64,000 nucleotides of DNA from Saccharomycopsis phalli (GCA_020342235.1 CP073216.1:1054001-1118000); one strand, 5' to 3'. Positions 11,973 through 22,660 are shown, counted from the stretch's first letter. Translations and numbers: made by a program. The notes: generated by a model from the sequence alone, not told the origin.

Positions 11973-12430
11973 GGGCAGGAGGTTTGGCCGAATGGAAAAC
12001 ACCTCATGCCTTATGGAGGGCGCATCATGAGGTAGTTACCGGGTTCGAGCCCCACCAAACCGCCCCAATACTCAAGAAAGTCTCCAGAAAGAGCACACTA
12101 CGCCTCAGAAGGGCAATACAAGGAAGTCTCGCAAACGAGCAATGAACGACCCCGACGAGTCGTGCGCCCATCGTCACGAGATTCAGCGGCCGGATAGCGC
12201 CGGCATTTAGCCGAAGGATGGCCAGGCTTCTCGCATAACCAATAGCCAGTCACGTTAAACCACTAACAACACTGCTCCCATTGAAGTTTTTCAGCCCATA
12301 TAACCGTTTAGGGTTATAAAGGGTTTTCTTCAATAGAATGCTGCCTCAGGATGTTCCTGAGTGAAAATATATCTGTCGAATCACCGTGTTTCCGGAGACA
12401 ATATATAGCTAAATACAGAACTAAATATAC
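11973..12430 (+). mobile_element. SINE with tRNA-like head and LINE-A tail
   Basis: The head (11973 to about 12067) has a Pol III A box TGGCCGAATGG and B box GGTTCGAGCCC but does not fold into a sound tRNA. A unique body follows. The last 100 bases or so (TGCCTCAGGATGTTCCTGAG ... GTTTCCGGAGACAATATATA) match the 3' end of local LINE-A copies. A perfect 15-bp target duplication, TTAAATAATTATCAG, flanks it (11958-11972 and 12431-12445). This is the signature of target-primed reverse transcription using LINE-A machinery. Length is 458 bases. Confidence 0.8.
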
Positions 12431-12710
12431 TTAAATAATTATCAGCTCCTGGTCTTTGGACGATGTAATTACTACACTGTGCGACTAATTTGCGCGGAAA
12501 TTCTGAATTTCTAAATAGATTCCAAGGTGAATTGCTAAATGGATTCCAGGGTGTATTCAACTGTTCCAGAGAACTAAATTATCTTCAGTAAATTGTAGCG
12601 CAATCCAAAGAAGCAATTTTGCACGGTTGCAAGTCATGACGATTGGATACCACCACTACAGCCTATGGAAGATCTGGTGGTAATAATTATGATGCAGCTC
12701 ATGACTGGTT

Positions 12711-13268
12711 TTGGGTGTTGATATTTGCCAGACAATGAAATCCGTCTACGGCAATATGAAACTATTTCCAATTCACACATTCAAAGGTACGGCTTGGTTG
12801 CTTTTTACTTGCTTTGGCCATTTATCTTTCCAAAATTCCGAGTTCCGCCCTATAATCCAAGAGAGCTTTCAAACTCTTGAAATGGGCGCAAATATCAAAG
12901 ATCATGAAGCCGGATCAACCCCAGATTGCTATGCGGAGGTGTTACTTCAAGTCGTGTCAGTACAGGTGGAAGACCAAAAGACAAGAAACCAACTACTTAA
13001 TGGCAAAGGCTAGTAGAGACCAAAAGTGACACACACTACCGGATCATATGGAAAACAGATTCACCAAAGCACCGCTAAAGATATGTTTCTACTCGCTGAA
13101 GCCTTTGATGGCCCAAAGAAAAGTAAAAGATTAGTCTACTTGGAAAATTTTGGTATCGAGTACCATCCGGATGACAGAATCCAACTTGCGACCAAGCACC
13201 TCGTAACGATTCTCTCTAGCATCTTGAAGTATAAAACCATGTGTACAACCACTCTTGCAATACATTAG
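12711..13268 (+). pseudogene. Gene-like relic inside unit R
   Basis: Two successive open stretches (12711-13013 and 13026-13268) give peptides beginning MGVDICQTMKSVYGN and MTHTTGSYGKQIHQS. Matching DNA in the other two copies is interrupted at different places: small insertions in copies 2 and 3, a stop in copy 2. That argues against a conserved product. No homologue recognised; chance open frames are also possible. Confidence 0.3.
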
Positions 13269-13409
13269 AATCACTAGTATGATTGGATTCAAGGTAAAAC
13301 GTAATAACAATAATAAGTATTTTTGTATTTAGCTACATTGTCTCCGGGATCACGGTTATTTGACGAATATATTTTCATTCAGGAAAATACTGGGACAGCT
13401 GTTGAAGAA

Positions 13410-13757
13410 TGTCGTAGTTAATAGTTTCGTCTGAAGACATAGTATTACAATGAACTATAAACTACTTAATTTTTTGTTTTGTTCCTTTAGGATTTGGATA
13501 ACAGGATTGGACTCTACTAGATATAATGTCTAGCTGAACTGTTCAGTTGAAAATTGTGTGTTTACTATAAGGAGGAAGCCCTCCTTATAAAGACTTTTCT
13601 GGACCTCTTATCAGATCTTTATCCTCCAATAATATCTTAACAAAAATATTATTGGTTGGATTACTTTAGTCTAATCAACACTGGGAGTCGGCAATATCCT
13701 TGCTGACACCGATGTTGCACTAGTGAACTTGTTCTGTAGTGGTTGTTAACCACGACA
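13410..13757 (-). mobile_element. Solo LTR fossil, family delta, inside LINE-A tail
   Basis: A 348-base element with TGTCG...CGACA ends and the 5-bp target duplication AAGAA (13405-13409 and 13758-13762). The matching place in unit R copy 2 (about 15922) reads straight through and shows the empty site. A twin with the same insertion point lies at 58850-59170. Orientation is from the TATATAA box in the opposite-facing copy at 50438. Confidence 0.85.
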
Positions 13758-13947
13758 AAGAAAACCCTGTGACAATCCTCAATCGGTTCCTTGGAATTAA
13801 ACTTCTGTCTAGGACTAAACTCAATTTGAGCAGATTGTCGATCCCCAATACTTGAGGTTTGTAAGCCTAGTGCCTTGCCAAGTTTGACTACCATCTCACC
13901 ATTTGCAGAAGTATCATGTTGTAACGCTCAATGAGCTTATGGCCTTG

Positions 13948-14274
13948 TGTCGATGTCTAAATCCTCGTCCATCGAGTGTGACATCGTTACAAACTTATGC
14001 TCAGATATTTAGTTAATTATAGATGAGTTTTGTTTCTTTCATAATTGAATAATCGGAACGGTAGTGATGACTGAATTGATATTCTTAGATATTTTTAATT
14101 ACGGAAATATCACCCCTTTATAGGATAGATATTCCCTTATAAGAACCTATCATCATGAGTGTCACATTACGTCACAACTGCACATTGTGCCTATTGTGCC
14201 GTCCTGTGAGTACATTTCAACGTAGAATAGCTTCTCCGTTATAGGTGTCTTACTTGTGGTTTTCAACCTCAACA
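13948..14274 (-). mobile_element. Solo LTR fossil, family alpha (type 2)
   Basis: TGTCGATG...CAACCTCAACA, 327 bases, lying between unit R copy 1 and the second small secreted gene. Both ends are of one sub-type, unlike the hybrid copies at 56492 and 59361. The 5-bp flanks do not match. Confidence 0.8.
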
Positions 14275-14357
14275 TATTAAATTAAAACAAGCCCCAATAC
14301 ACTTACATTTTCACGGTAAATTCTATATTTGTTTCTATATAATCAAGACCAGCTCGA

Positions 14358-14741
14358 TTAAAAAAAGATACCCTTGACGACATTCCAAATCGTCTTCATG
14401 ACAGACTTGAATGACTTTTGTTGGACATCGTCCATTGAAGCATAAGCAGTACTGTTGTTCAACATGTCATTTAATTCTGGCAAGTTAGATACTGAAGCTT
14501 GAGCAGCAAAGTCAGTAGGAGCAGCACCAGTATACTCAGCAGAAGCAATAGAAGTAGCAGCAGGAGCAACAGGAGCAACAGTATTTGGAACAGCGACAGC
14601 TGTAGAAGCAGCAGTTGGGATGATAGAGACCTCAGTTGGAGCATTAACCTGAGCAACACTTCCAGCAGCCTCGGGTTGGATTGGAAGAGAAGCAGCAGTC
14701 AAAGCGATAGCAGAGATAATGATAGACTTTTGGAACAACAT
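14358..14741 (-). CDS. Small secreted protein, copy 2
   Basis: A 127-residue paralogue of the product at 11126-11509, with the same signal peptide and Ala/Pro-rich middle. Only about two residues differ before the tail, but five differ in the last 18 (SFKSVMKTIWNVVKGIFF). The tail is still cationic and amphipathic, with fewer lysines. The gene lies between an alpha LTR (13948-14274) and unit R copy 2. About 300 bases of 5' flank match copies 1 and 3, so the promoter was duplicated too. It looks intact. Function unknown. Confidence 0.75.
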   Translation of the reverse strand: MLFQKSIIISAIALTAASLPIQPEAAGSVAQVNAPTEVSIIPTAASTAVAVPNTVAPVAPAATSIASAEYTGAAPTDFAAQASVSNLPELNDMLNNSTAYASMDDVQQKSFKSVMKTIWNVVKGIFF

Positions 14742-15068
14742 ATTGAAGATTGAGATTGAAGATGTTTTTTTGATGTCTGACTAGCAAATATTGACAGCTT
14801 TTATACCATTCACTTGAAGTCAATTTCGACTTATTCTTGGGGAAAGAAAATGCTACGCATATGCTTCCATGCAAATATGTCTTACTACTACACTACATTA
14901 GCTATAGGAAACGTTTCTGGTACCTCGATTATGTCTTACTTGCTATTGTTGAATACTCACATTGATGTTGACCGTTATCTGCATATAAGTTACCCGGTAG
15001 AAAAATCTCGTATGTTGCACTTTAGACCTTCCTAATCAACGGTTTCTGACGGATGTATTCCAATGAGT

Positions 15069-16160
15069 GAATTTCTAAATGGATTCCAAGGTGAATTGCT
15101 AAATGGATTCCAAGGCGTATTCAACTGTTCCAGAGAACTAAATTATCTTCAGTAAATTGTAGCGCAATCCAAGGAAGCAATTTTGCACGGTTGCAAGTCA
15201 TGACGATTGGATACCACCACTACAGCCTATGGAAGATCTGGTGGTAATAATTATGATGCAGCTCATGACTGGTTTTGGGTGTTGATATTTGCCAGACAAT
15301 GAAATCCGTCTACGGCAATATGAAACTATTTCCAATTCACACATTCAAAGGTACGGCTTGGTTACTTTTTACTTGCTTTAGCCATTTATCTTTTCTGACA
15401 CCCCCATATTGTATTAATTTTTCCAAGATGCCGATTTCCGCCCTATAATCCAAGAGAGCTTTCAAACTCTTGAAATGGGCGCAAGTATCAAAGATCAGGA
15501 AGCGGGATCAACCCCAGGCTGCTATGCGGAGGTGTTACTTCAAGTCGTGTCAGTACAGGTGGAAGACCAAAAGACAAGAAACCAACTACTTAATGGCAAA
15601 GGTTAGTGGAGACAAAAAGTAACACACGCTACCGGATCATATGGAAAACAGATTCACCAAAGCACCACTAAAGATATGTTTCTACTCGCTGAAGCCTTGG
15701 ATGGCCCAAAGAAAAGTAAAAGATTAGTTTACTAGGGAAATTTTAGTATCGAGTACCATCCGGATGACAGAATCCAACTTGTGACCAAGCACCTCGTAAC
15801 GATTCTCTCTAGCATCTTGAAGTATAAAATCATGTGTACAACCACTCTTGTAATATATTAGAATCACGGTTATTTGACGAATATATTTTCATTCAGGAAA
15901 ATACTGGGACAGCTGTTGAAGAAAACCCTGTGACAATCCTCAATTGGTTCCTTGAGATTAAACTTCAGTCTAGGACTAAACTCAATTTGAGCAGATTGTC
16001 GATCCCCAATACTTGAGGTTTGACTGCTGAATCTAGTATTTCATTCATGTGCAATAGAACTCGGGCTCCGATCTGAGCATCTGAGGTCGTGTATTATGGA
16101 AGAAGAGGGCGTTCCATATAATTATGGGTCTTTACCAAATAGTTTGAGCAGCGAGCCGTC
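15069..16160 (+). repeat. Segmental duplication unit R, copy 2, with LINE-A end
   Basis: Matches 12505-13947 and 57950-59360 and ends in LINE-A sequence (about 15855-16160). It lacks the delta LTR of the other two copies, so it keeps the pre-insertion site. Its gene-like segment carries a stop relative to copy 1. Confidence 0.65.
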
Positions 16161-16741
16161 GGTGAGGCTTGTTTCACTGAGTAATGGAGCATGAAGTATC
16201 ATACAAATACACTCTACGTCATGTACGTTTCTTGTGTCAACGCATCTCGTTTGCTCCAGTGAGGTTCAAGAACAAAGAGTGTTAAATCTGAGCATAATTT
16301 GTAACAATGTCAAACACTACCAATGTTTAAATTGGTATTGTATTTTTACCTAGTACGTTAGTATTCCCAAGTAGAGGTAGTATTGAATGGCCAGAGTGTT
16401 GGCATTTCCAGCTCGTGCCTTGGTTATTCTTTTGTCCATTTGCTGCTCAGAGTCAATTCCGGAGACCTTATAGCTAAATAAAATGAATATTCTTTTTCTT
16501 CTTTCCTTCTTCTTTTCTTCTTCTTCTTCTATGCCTCTCAAGTGCAGATATTTCTGTTGTAGTTTCAGTTGTTGGCGGAATTGGTGTTTGTAAAACCATT
16601 TTGACGAGCTTAATACCATATATTACGGCATGATAGTTTTTTGATAGCACATAATCACTTGGCTTTTATTTTATGTCTTGTTGCTGAAATGGCCACCTTG
16701 AAGGAGATGATCAAACCATGTACATTTCCACTTTGAGACTG
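16161..16741. other. Spacer
   Basis: AT-rich with a TTC-rich microsatellite near 16495-16530. The minus-strand frame at 16350-16619 is lysine/glutamate-rich only because of this repeat. No gene supported. Confidence 0.35.
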
Positions 16742-17110
16742 TAATAATATTTATTTACTTCTATAGTAGTATAAATTGTCACCGGTATTATGGTTATTTG
16801 ACGAATATATTTTCACTCAGGAATATCTTAGGCAGTTTTTGAAGAAAACCTTTTGTCGGCCCTTATTCAGTTGCTTGGGATTGAAAAGTTCAATGTGAGC
16901 GGTCTTATTGTTGATGCTTAGTGAATGTATCGATTGTATAAGAGGCCTGGTTACTCATGTTGCCAATTTTGATTGCTGAATCTCGCCATGTGTTGAAGTA
17001 TAATATTGCAACACGTTCTGGTAAAACTCAATGAGTTTGTAGAATGATTGGCACGTACTTTCCGCGTGTTGCCTATTCCATGAGTGGAATCTAGTATTTC
17101 ATCAATAATA
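16742..17110 (-). mobile_element. LINE-A 3'-end fragment
   Basis: Starts AATAATATTTATTTAC and contains the diagnostic GTATTATGGTTATTTGACG and TTTTCACTCAGGAATATC, followed by sequence matching 9880-10160. 5'-truncated and without an open frame. Confidence 0.6.
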
Positions 17111-17250
17111 GTAATAATAATTATTCAAGGCTATAGCTATACTAGGATCCCAGAGGAGATTTCTACACCTCCGTCTACGACTGGTTAGAGGTGTGATGCT
17201 TTCGTTGAGGTCCCATTTTATAGAGTGACCTGCTGGCAAGGCCATGGCTT
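17105..17250 (-). mobile_element. LINE-B/SINE-B-type 3' tail fragment
   Basis: AATAATAATTATTCAAGGCTATAGC-TATACTAGG, then a decayed stretch related to the tails at 57573 and 61642. Probably an old fragment. Confidence 0.45.
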
Positions 17251-17499
17251 TAGTTGTACAATTTTAAGATATGTTCACATACTATGGATTCTCTTGCCCA
17301 TTCAGAGGGATGTTTTGGTTTGGACGAGGTATCAATCTCCTGAGTCTGGAATAGTTGTAGAAGTGAATATATATGGGCCTTTAGTGTCGAGGCCAATTGT
17401 TTCTGTCATTAACCAGATGTATATGATATTAATGCCAACAGTCTGGCATTTGCCAAATCTATCCACAATTTGACATTGATATCGCCATGAAATGATTAC

Positions 17500-17847
17500 T
17501 GTAATATAGTAACTAGGATACGAGTGGTAAAATAGCTAAAATATATTCACTTAACAATTCAGAGAAAAGTCGGACTATTTATACTTGAAATGAAATGAAA
17601 GGAAAAGGACGGGAAATAAAAAGGAGATGAAATAACCTTTCGTCAGAGAAGAGCTAATCCCAAAAGTTATTGGTTCTTATCTTTGGAATGGTGATTTCGG
17701 AAAAGATAAGGTATAAAAAGGATTAAGGCAATAAGTAACATGCCAAGTTGAGCATAATCGTCTGATGGGTGCGTTTGTCAAGGGATTTGCGTTGTCGTAA
17801 CTTGGTTTAGTAGAACTTTGAAAGATAAGAACCCCACTTTTATTACA
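17500..17847 (-). mobile_element. Solo LTR fossil, family beta
   Basis: TGTAATATAG...TTTTATTACA, 348 bases, the same ends as 5161 and 32019. The flanks ATTAC and ATTCC could be an aged 5-bp target duplication (four of five match). It ends about 80 bases from the stop of FAP1. Confidence 0.8.
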
Positions 17848-17927
17848 ATTCCAGTTGCAGTGACTATACGATAATCTAGAAGCTGACGAGAATGTACGAT
17901 GATTGACACGGACTTCTGGTTGGTTTA

Positions 17928-20900
17928 TTAATTTGAGCTACTTTTATCTATAGTAATTTCACCTTGAATACCAGGTGGATTTTGTTCTGTTGTACCATTT
18001 TCTTTCTCCTCTTGCTCCTTCTCCTCTTGCTCCTTCTCCTCTTGCTCCTTCTCCTCTTGCTCCTTCTCCTCTTGCTCCTTCTCCTCTTGCTCCTTCTCCT
18101 CCTCTTTCTCCTTCTCCTCCTCTTTCTCTTCCTCCTCTTTCTCTCCCTCCTCTCCCTCTTCTCCCCCTCCCTCTTCTCTCCCTCCCCCAATTTCCCCTCC
18201 ATACTTTACTATCGTCTCACCATTGAAATCCACCTTGCACAACTTCCCTCCGCCCAATCGCCGGGCCAAACCACCCAACAGCGCCCCCGACAACGTCGCA
18301 AACCCGTCGGGAACCACCAAATACCGCTCTTCCATCCGCTTCACCGTACACCCCACCACGTCCTGCGGGTCGCGCTCTACAATCAAGGCATTATACTCGG
18401 CCATTGTGTCCAAACTGACCACCAACAGCGCAAGCGTCATTTCAGGAAGTCTGCTGGACGCAGTAATCTCCACAAACACCGACCGGTGCGGCTCAGGGTC
18501 CTGTGACTGTGAGAAGAGCCCATACACGTCGCTGAGGTGGTGCACAAACGTCCGCTGGGCCGCCCGCATCGGCGGGAACCGATGGTACTTACGGGCCGCC
18601 GGGTCGCCGAGCCACCCGCGCACAAGCGCCTGGAACCGCGTCTCGATCTGGGCGCACCAGGCCGGTTGCCGCGCGTACACCCCGAGGAGGTACTCCGAGT
18701 ACGGGCAGTCTGGGCGGCGATCCAGGATGTTGAGGGCGGCCATGAGCTGCTGGTTGCGGCGGATCCGGGCGCATTCTGAGTTACAAGGGAGGGATGGGAG
18801 AGACTGTGAAGGGAGAGACTGTGAAGGGAGAGACTGTGAAGGGAGAGACTGTGAAGGGAGAGACTGTGAAGGGAGAGACTGTGAAGGGAGAGACTGTGAA
18901 GGGAGAGACTGTGAAGGGAGAGACTGTGGTTTTGGTGTTTTATTAGAGTCCAAGTTTTTCTCCAGCTTTCCCTCCAGCTTATCTTTTAATTTTTCCAATT
19001 TTTCCAATTTTTCTTTTTCCTTTTCTTCCAACGTTCCCTCCAGCTTATCTTCCAGCTTATCTTCCAACTTTTCTTCCAACTTTTCTTCCAACTTTCCTTC
19101 CAACTTTCCTTCCAACTTTCCTTCCAACTTTCCTTCTTCCATCTTCTCCCTTTCCCTCTCCTCTTCTTCCATCTTCTCCCTCTCCCTCTCCCTCTCTCTC
19201 TCATCACATGTCATCACCTTCTTTATCCGGCCACACCCACAGGTAATCTCCACCGGCTCACGGCAGGAAGCGCCGCATGGCGCCGGCCAGTGGCACGCCA
19301 GGCGGTCCGGGTGCAGGCACTTCCGCGGGCGCCCGCAGCTCGACGTGCACGCGCTCGCGGAATGCGGGTCCGACTCCGGGCAGCACACCCGTCTGCACAG
19401 ATGCCCGCAGGCAAGCGGCCGCCCGCAGACCTGTCCGCACGACGGGTCGGTCTGGTAGCAGTACACCGCCTTGACGCGGTTTTTCCCGCACCGGCACCGT
19501 TTCGTGACGCTCGCGGTGCATTTCGGACACGCCTGGCTGTCGTCATGGCACAAATGCAGCATCACGTGACCACAGGCTGTTGGGCGCAGGCACTGGTGCT
19601 CGCACCGTCGCAGGGGCCGGGCGCCACAACGCACCGGCGCGTCAAGCAAGACCGTGCGGCCGCAGCTGCACAACAAGTCGTCCGAAGAGCTTTCCAAGCA
19701 CGGCGGGCATTTACCCGGATGGTCCTGCCACTGGCACCGGTGGATCTTACAGGCCAAGAGCCGGTTGCACGGTTCGAGACAGAGGTGCTCCGGCTCGATT
19801 TCGAGGTCAAGCGGCGCGCCGGTGCGCGCGCTCCGCTTGTGCGCACGCTCACGCAGGGCCGCCGGTTTCTCGGCGGCACAGCATATGGCGCCGCAGCGGT
19901 GCCGGCGGCAGCTCATAAGCGCCAGGCACTTGCGCCGGCAGCGCGGCACCCCGCCCAGCTGAAGGAACTTGCATGGCACAGAAAACTTGCCAAACCCGCA
20001 CCGGCACGTGACCTCGACCACCTGGAAACACTCTGCGTGTTCGCCCGGGTGACACTTCCAGTAGCACGTGTGCCCGCACGTGAGCGGTTTCCCGCACACC
20101 TCGCCGCACGTGGGCACGGGGTCCGTGCAAGCCGCCCGAACAGACCCGCCCACGGGACTCCGTCCGCACGGGCAGCACGTGACGCGCGCCGGCGCAAGCG
20201 GGCACTCGTGGGCGGCAGGGTGGCACTGGGGCGAGTCGCACGAGTGGAGGCCGCAATCGAGCAACACTGAGCATTTTTGCGAGTCACATTGGTACCCGCC
20301 GGTCCAGGAGGCTGCGTTGCCTGCGCATTCGCGCGGAATGTACTGGAAACAGGGGATTTGCGCGGTGTGCCGGCCGCAATAGCAGCGTGCTTCCACCGGG
20401 ACGGTGCAGTCGCCACAGAGGCCCGAGTGGCATTTTTCCTGGTGGCGGTGGGTCAAGCAGGGCATGAGCTCGTCGCAGACGGAGTCACACTGCCATCCGT
20501 CGCGGTATGGCGCGATAATACACGGGAACTGCTTGCGGTGTTTTCCGCACCGGCAGGCCACCCATGGGAGCGCGGCGCACGCGGCGGGGTGCGGCCCAGG
20601 GTGGCAGGGCATCGGGCAGGCGTGCGGGCAGTCTGGGCGGGGTCTGCTGCAGGACTGGCCGCAGGAATGCGGGTGGAACGGGTTTGCGGGCGGATTGTTG
20701 ATTTTGCCGCACCAGCAGGTGTAGGACGCAGGGATTTTCGAGGACTTGCCGTTGCACGACGGGCAGCGCCACTGGGCGTCTTTTCTGTCCTTTTTCGCCC
20801 ATCCCCGGATGCATTCGAGGTCGTATACCCGGAAGCAGAGTTTGCAGGACCATACTTTGGAGTCGCTGTCGATTTCCTCGGTGCAAACGAGGCAGGTGTA

Positions 20901-21032
20901 GGAGGAGTTTTTGATTTCCTCGAGGATCAGCTGGGCGAGGTCTGGTGAGTTGGGCAGGTCAATTTGGGTGGGCATATTGGAGAGGTCAATTTGTTCAAGG
21001 GTTGAATTGGAGTCAATTGGTTCGAGACCCAT
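17928..21032 (-). CDS. FAP1: NFX1-type zinc-finger protein
   Basis: Member of the NFX1/FAP1 family; S. cerevisiae Fap1 binds the FKBP12 homologue Fpr1. The 1034-residue protein has a RING/PHD-like cysteine cluster (C47, C50, C63, C66, C74, C90, C93), then a long series of NFX1-type C-x-C-G...C-H-P-G zinc knuckles (about 110-630), and a C-terminal basic region with an R3H-like domain (about 800-920). The last knuckles are separated from the rest by a low-complexity insert: charged Glu/Arg runs, KLEG/KLEE repeats and nine SLPSQ repeats. The C-terminus is EKEQE repeats. All repeats are in frame, multiples of 12 or 15 bases. The start at 21032 gives a plausible N-terminus before the RING. Confidence 0.9.
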   Translation of the reverse strand: MGLEPIDSNSTLEQIDLSNMPTQIDLPNSPDLAQLILEEIKNSSYTCLVCTEEIDSDSKVWSCKLCFRVYDLECIRGWAKKDRKDAQWRCPSCNGKSSKIPASYTCWCGKINNPPANPFHPHSCGQSCSRPRPDCPHACPMPCHPGPHPAACAALPWVACRCGKHRKQFPCIIAPYRDGWQCDSVCDELMPCLTHRHQEKCHSGLCGDCTVPVEARCYCGRHTAQIPCFQYIPRECAGNAASWTGGYQCDSQKCSVLLDCGLHSCDSPQCHPAAHECPLAPARVTCCPCGRSPVGGSVRAACTDPVPTCGEVCGKPLTCGHTCYWKCHPGEHAECFQVVEVTCRCGFGKFSVPCKFLQLGGVPRCRRKCLALMSCRRHRCGAICCAAEKPAALRERAHKRSARTGAPLDLEIEPEHLCLEPCNRLLACKIHRCQWQDHPGKCPPCLESSSDDLLCSCGRTVLLDAPVRCGARPLRRCEHQCLRPTACGHVMLHLCHDDSQACPKCTASVTKRCRCGKNRVKAVYCYQTDPSCGQVCGRPLACGHLCRRVCCPESDPHSASACTSSCGRPRKCLHPDRLACHWPAPCGASCREPVEITCGCGRIKKVMTCDEREREREREKMEEEEREREKMEEGKLEGKLEGKLEGKLEEKLEEKLEDKLEDKLEGTLEEKEKEKLEKLEKLKDKLEGKLEKNLDSNKTPKPQSLPSQSLPSQSLPSQSLPSQSLPSQSLPSQSLPSQSLPSQSLPSLPCNSECARIRRNQQLMAALNILDRRPDCPYSEYLLGVYARQPAWCAQIETRFQALVRGWLGDPAARKYHRFPPMRAAQRTFVHHLSDVYGLFSQSQDPEPHRSVFVEITASSRLPEMTLALLVVSLDTMAEYNALIVERDPQDVVGCTVKRMEERYLVVPDGFATLSGALLGGLARRLGGGKLCKVDFNGETIVKYGGEIGGGREEGGGEEGEEGEKEEEEKEEEKEKEEEKEQEEKEQEEKEQEEKEQEEKEQEEKEQEEKENGTTEQNPPGIQGEITIDKSSSN
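18000..18110. repeat. 15-bp coding repeat (EKEQE) in FAP1
   Basis: About seven tandem copies of CTCCTTCTCCTCTTG on the plus strand, encoding Glu/Lys/Gln units at the FAP1 C-terminus. Confidence 0.85.
18785..18925. repeat. 15-bp coding repeat (SLPSQ) in FAP1
   Basis: Nine near-identical tandem copies of GGGAGAGACTGTGAA on the plus strand, encoding SLPSQ. Near identity at DNA level points to recent expansion. Next to it (about 19030-19140) are 12-bp units encoding KLEG/KLEE. Confidence 0.9.
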
Positions 21033-22497
21033 GATTGTATTGCCACGCGAGTGATGATGTGGGAAATGTATTGATTTGATTAGTTATCTGGTTAAATGTG
21101 GGCAATGGACAATCTGGTGATTATGTAATGTCTGCAAATGACTTGATTGTCGTGATTAATGGTCTGTGATAGTTGTGATTAATAGTCTGATAGTCTGATA
21201 GTCTTAATAGTCTGATAGTCTTAATAGTCTGATAGTCTTAATAGTCTGATAGTCTGATAGTCTTAATAGTCTTAATAGTCTTTAATACCAGTGAATGCAC
21301 AGTGGACGTAGTGGACGTATACCAAGTATTTTACCAATCTTCAATACCAATAATATCACCAATATATTTCAAAGTCTCACTAATATCTTCAAATAGTCTC
21401 GCTATTATTTCAAAGCCCCACTAATATCTTCAATACCTGCAATTTTCAACCGAATTTTCAACCGAATTTTCAACTGGATTGCAACTGGATTTTCAAAATT
21501 CTTCAACAAATATGCAGCCTCTGCGTAAAGGCAATTTCCAATAAATTCTCGTCACTTTTTAATTCCAGCCAATCTCTTCAACTTCCAGTTCTTCAAATGC
21601 TGATTCTTCAACTTCCAGTTCTTCAAATGCTGATTCTTCAACGGCCAATTCTCTGCCTGCTGCTAGTCTACTCTGGGTTATATACCCCGGGCACTACTTA
21701 CCCGGACATGATTCGTAATCATAAATTGCGAAATTTCAACCTTTTTTTTCAACGCATTTTTCACAATTGACATCAACAAAAATTCTTTTCGAGGTCGGCA
21801 TTTGCTTGACCCAGGACCCAATGAATTGTTGTATAGTTATATTGGAGAGTAACCATATTGATCTTGGGTGCAATTTCTCCGAGGTTTTCCTATGGGGGGA
21901 GTTGCAATGATTGATATAACAAATGGTGTAAATTGTAGTGGCAAGTGTACAACTGACATGGCACTATGTTGATATCAGAGTATTTTGGATGTTGAGTCTC
22001 GGATTGAATATTTTGTAGCTGCTGAAATGTTTTGCAGATGTCAGAATATTTTCATGTTTGAATATTACATGTTTGTATATTGCATGTTTGAATATTGCAT
22101 GTTTGAATATTACATGTTTGAATATTCTCAAGTGTTTGAATGTTCTCAAATGTTTGAATATCTTAGATGTTTGATTATTTCCTGATGATTATTTTTCCTG
22201 ATATATTTTGCTGATGGATATTCCTGATTATTTCCCTGATGAATTTCCCTGATGAATATTCCTGATCATTTCCGAATCATTTCCGAATCATTTCCGAATC
22301 ATTTCCTAATCATTCGCCTTGTTGCATGACTTGCCCAAAATCCGGGATGTAAACCATCACAACTAAACCGTTGGACTGGTATTCGGTTATCCAAGAGAAT
22401 TTCCGCAATGCACATCAGTCAGATCTGAAAATGGCTGGTCAATGTCTTTGAATTGCATAACAGAATTGCATCTCAGTCGTATATTTGAATTGCATAA
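21033..22497. other. FAP1 upstream region with tandem repeats
   Basis: Contains AGTCTGATAGTCTTAAT repeats (about 21180-21290), repeated TTCAAC/TTTTCAACC motifs (21440-21660), ATGTTTGAATATTAC repeats of about 15 bp (22050-22160), and TTTCCGAATCA repeats (22260-22310). No gene supported. Confidence 0.45.
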
Positions 22498-22660
22498 TAA
22501 TAATATTTTTCAAGGCTATAGCTATACATGGCTCCAAGGGGAGATTTATACATTGCCGTTTACGACCAAGGACAGTATGTAGCCGTCGAAAACTCTGCGA
22601 CAGATTACTTTTGACTGGTGCTTATGAATATGTAGAGTAATTGACGTTGGAGGACAGTGA
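22498..22660 (-). mobile_element. LINE-C 3'-tail fragment
   Basis: The plus strand starts (AAT)n then CAAGGCTATAGCTATACATGG. Reversed, it contains CTGTCGCAGAGTTTT and the GGAGCC...TATAGCTATAGCC tail shared with 46490-46740 and 38850-38960. Confidence 0.6.

Larger units (their letters stand above)
12505..13947 (+). repeat. Segmental duplication unit R, copy 1
   Basis: Begins GAATTTCTAAATAGATTCC. It is repeated at 15069-16160 and 57950-59360. It ends in a LINE-A tail region split by a delta LTR (13410-13757). Two open stretches on the plus strand, 12711-13013 (100 codons) and 13026-13268 (80 codons), are recognisable in the other copies but not kept open in the same frame, so this is probably a duplicated gene relic. 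No family recognised. Confidence 0.65.

Noticed and set aside
11973-12067. Functional tRNA gene
   Set aside because: A and B boxes are present, but the acceptor and T stems do not pair properly; it is the head of a SINE.
13661-13894. 77-codon minus-strand frame repeated at 59116-59307
   Set aside because: It spans the delta LTR and LINE-A tail; conserved only because the block was duplicated.
18223-19458. 411-codon plus-strand frame opposite FAP1
   Set aside because: Shadow of the FAP1 coding sequence and its repeats; no independent features.
19290-20270. 326-codon plus-strand frame opposite FAP1
   Set aside because: Shadow of the GC-rich zinc-knuckle coding region.
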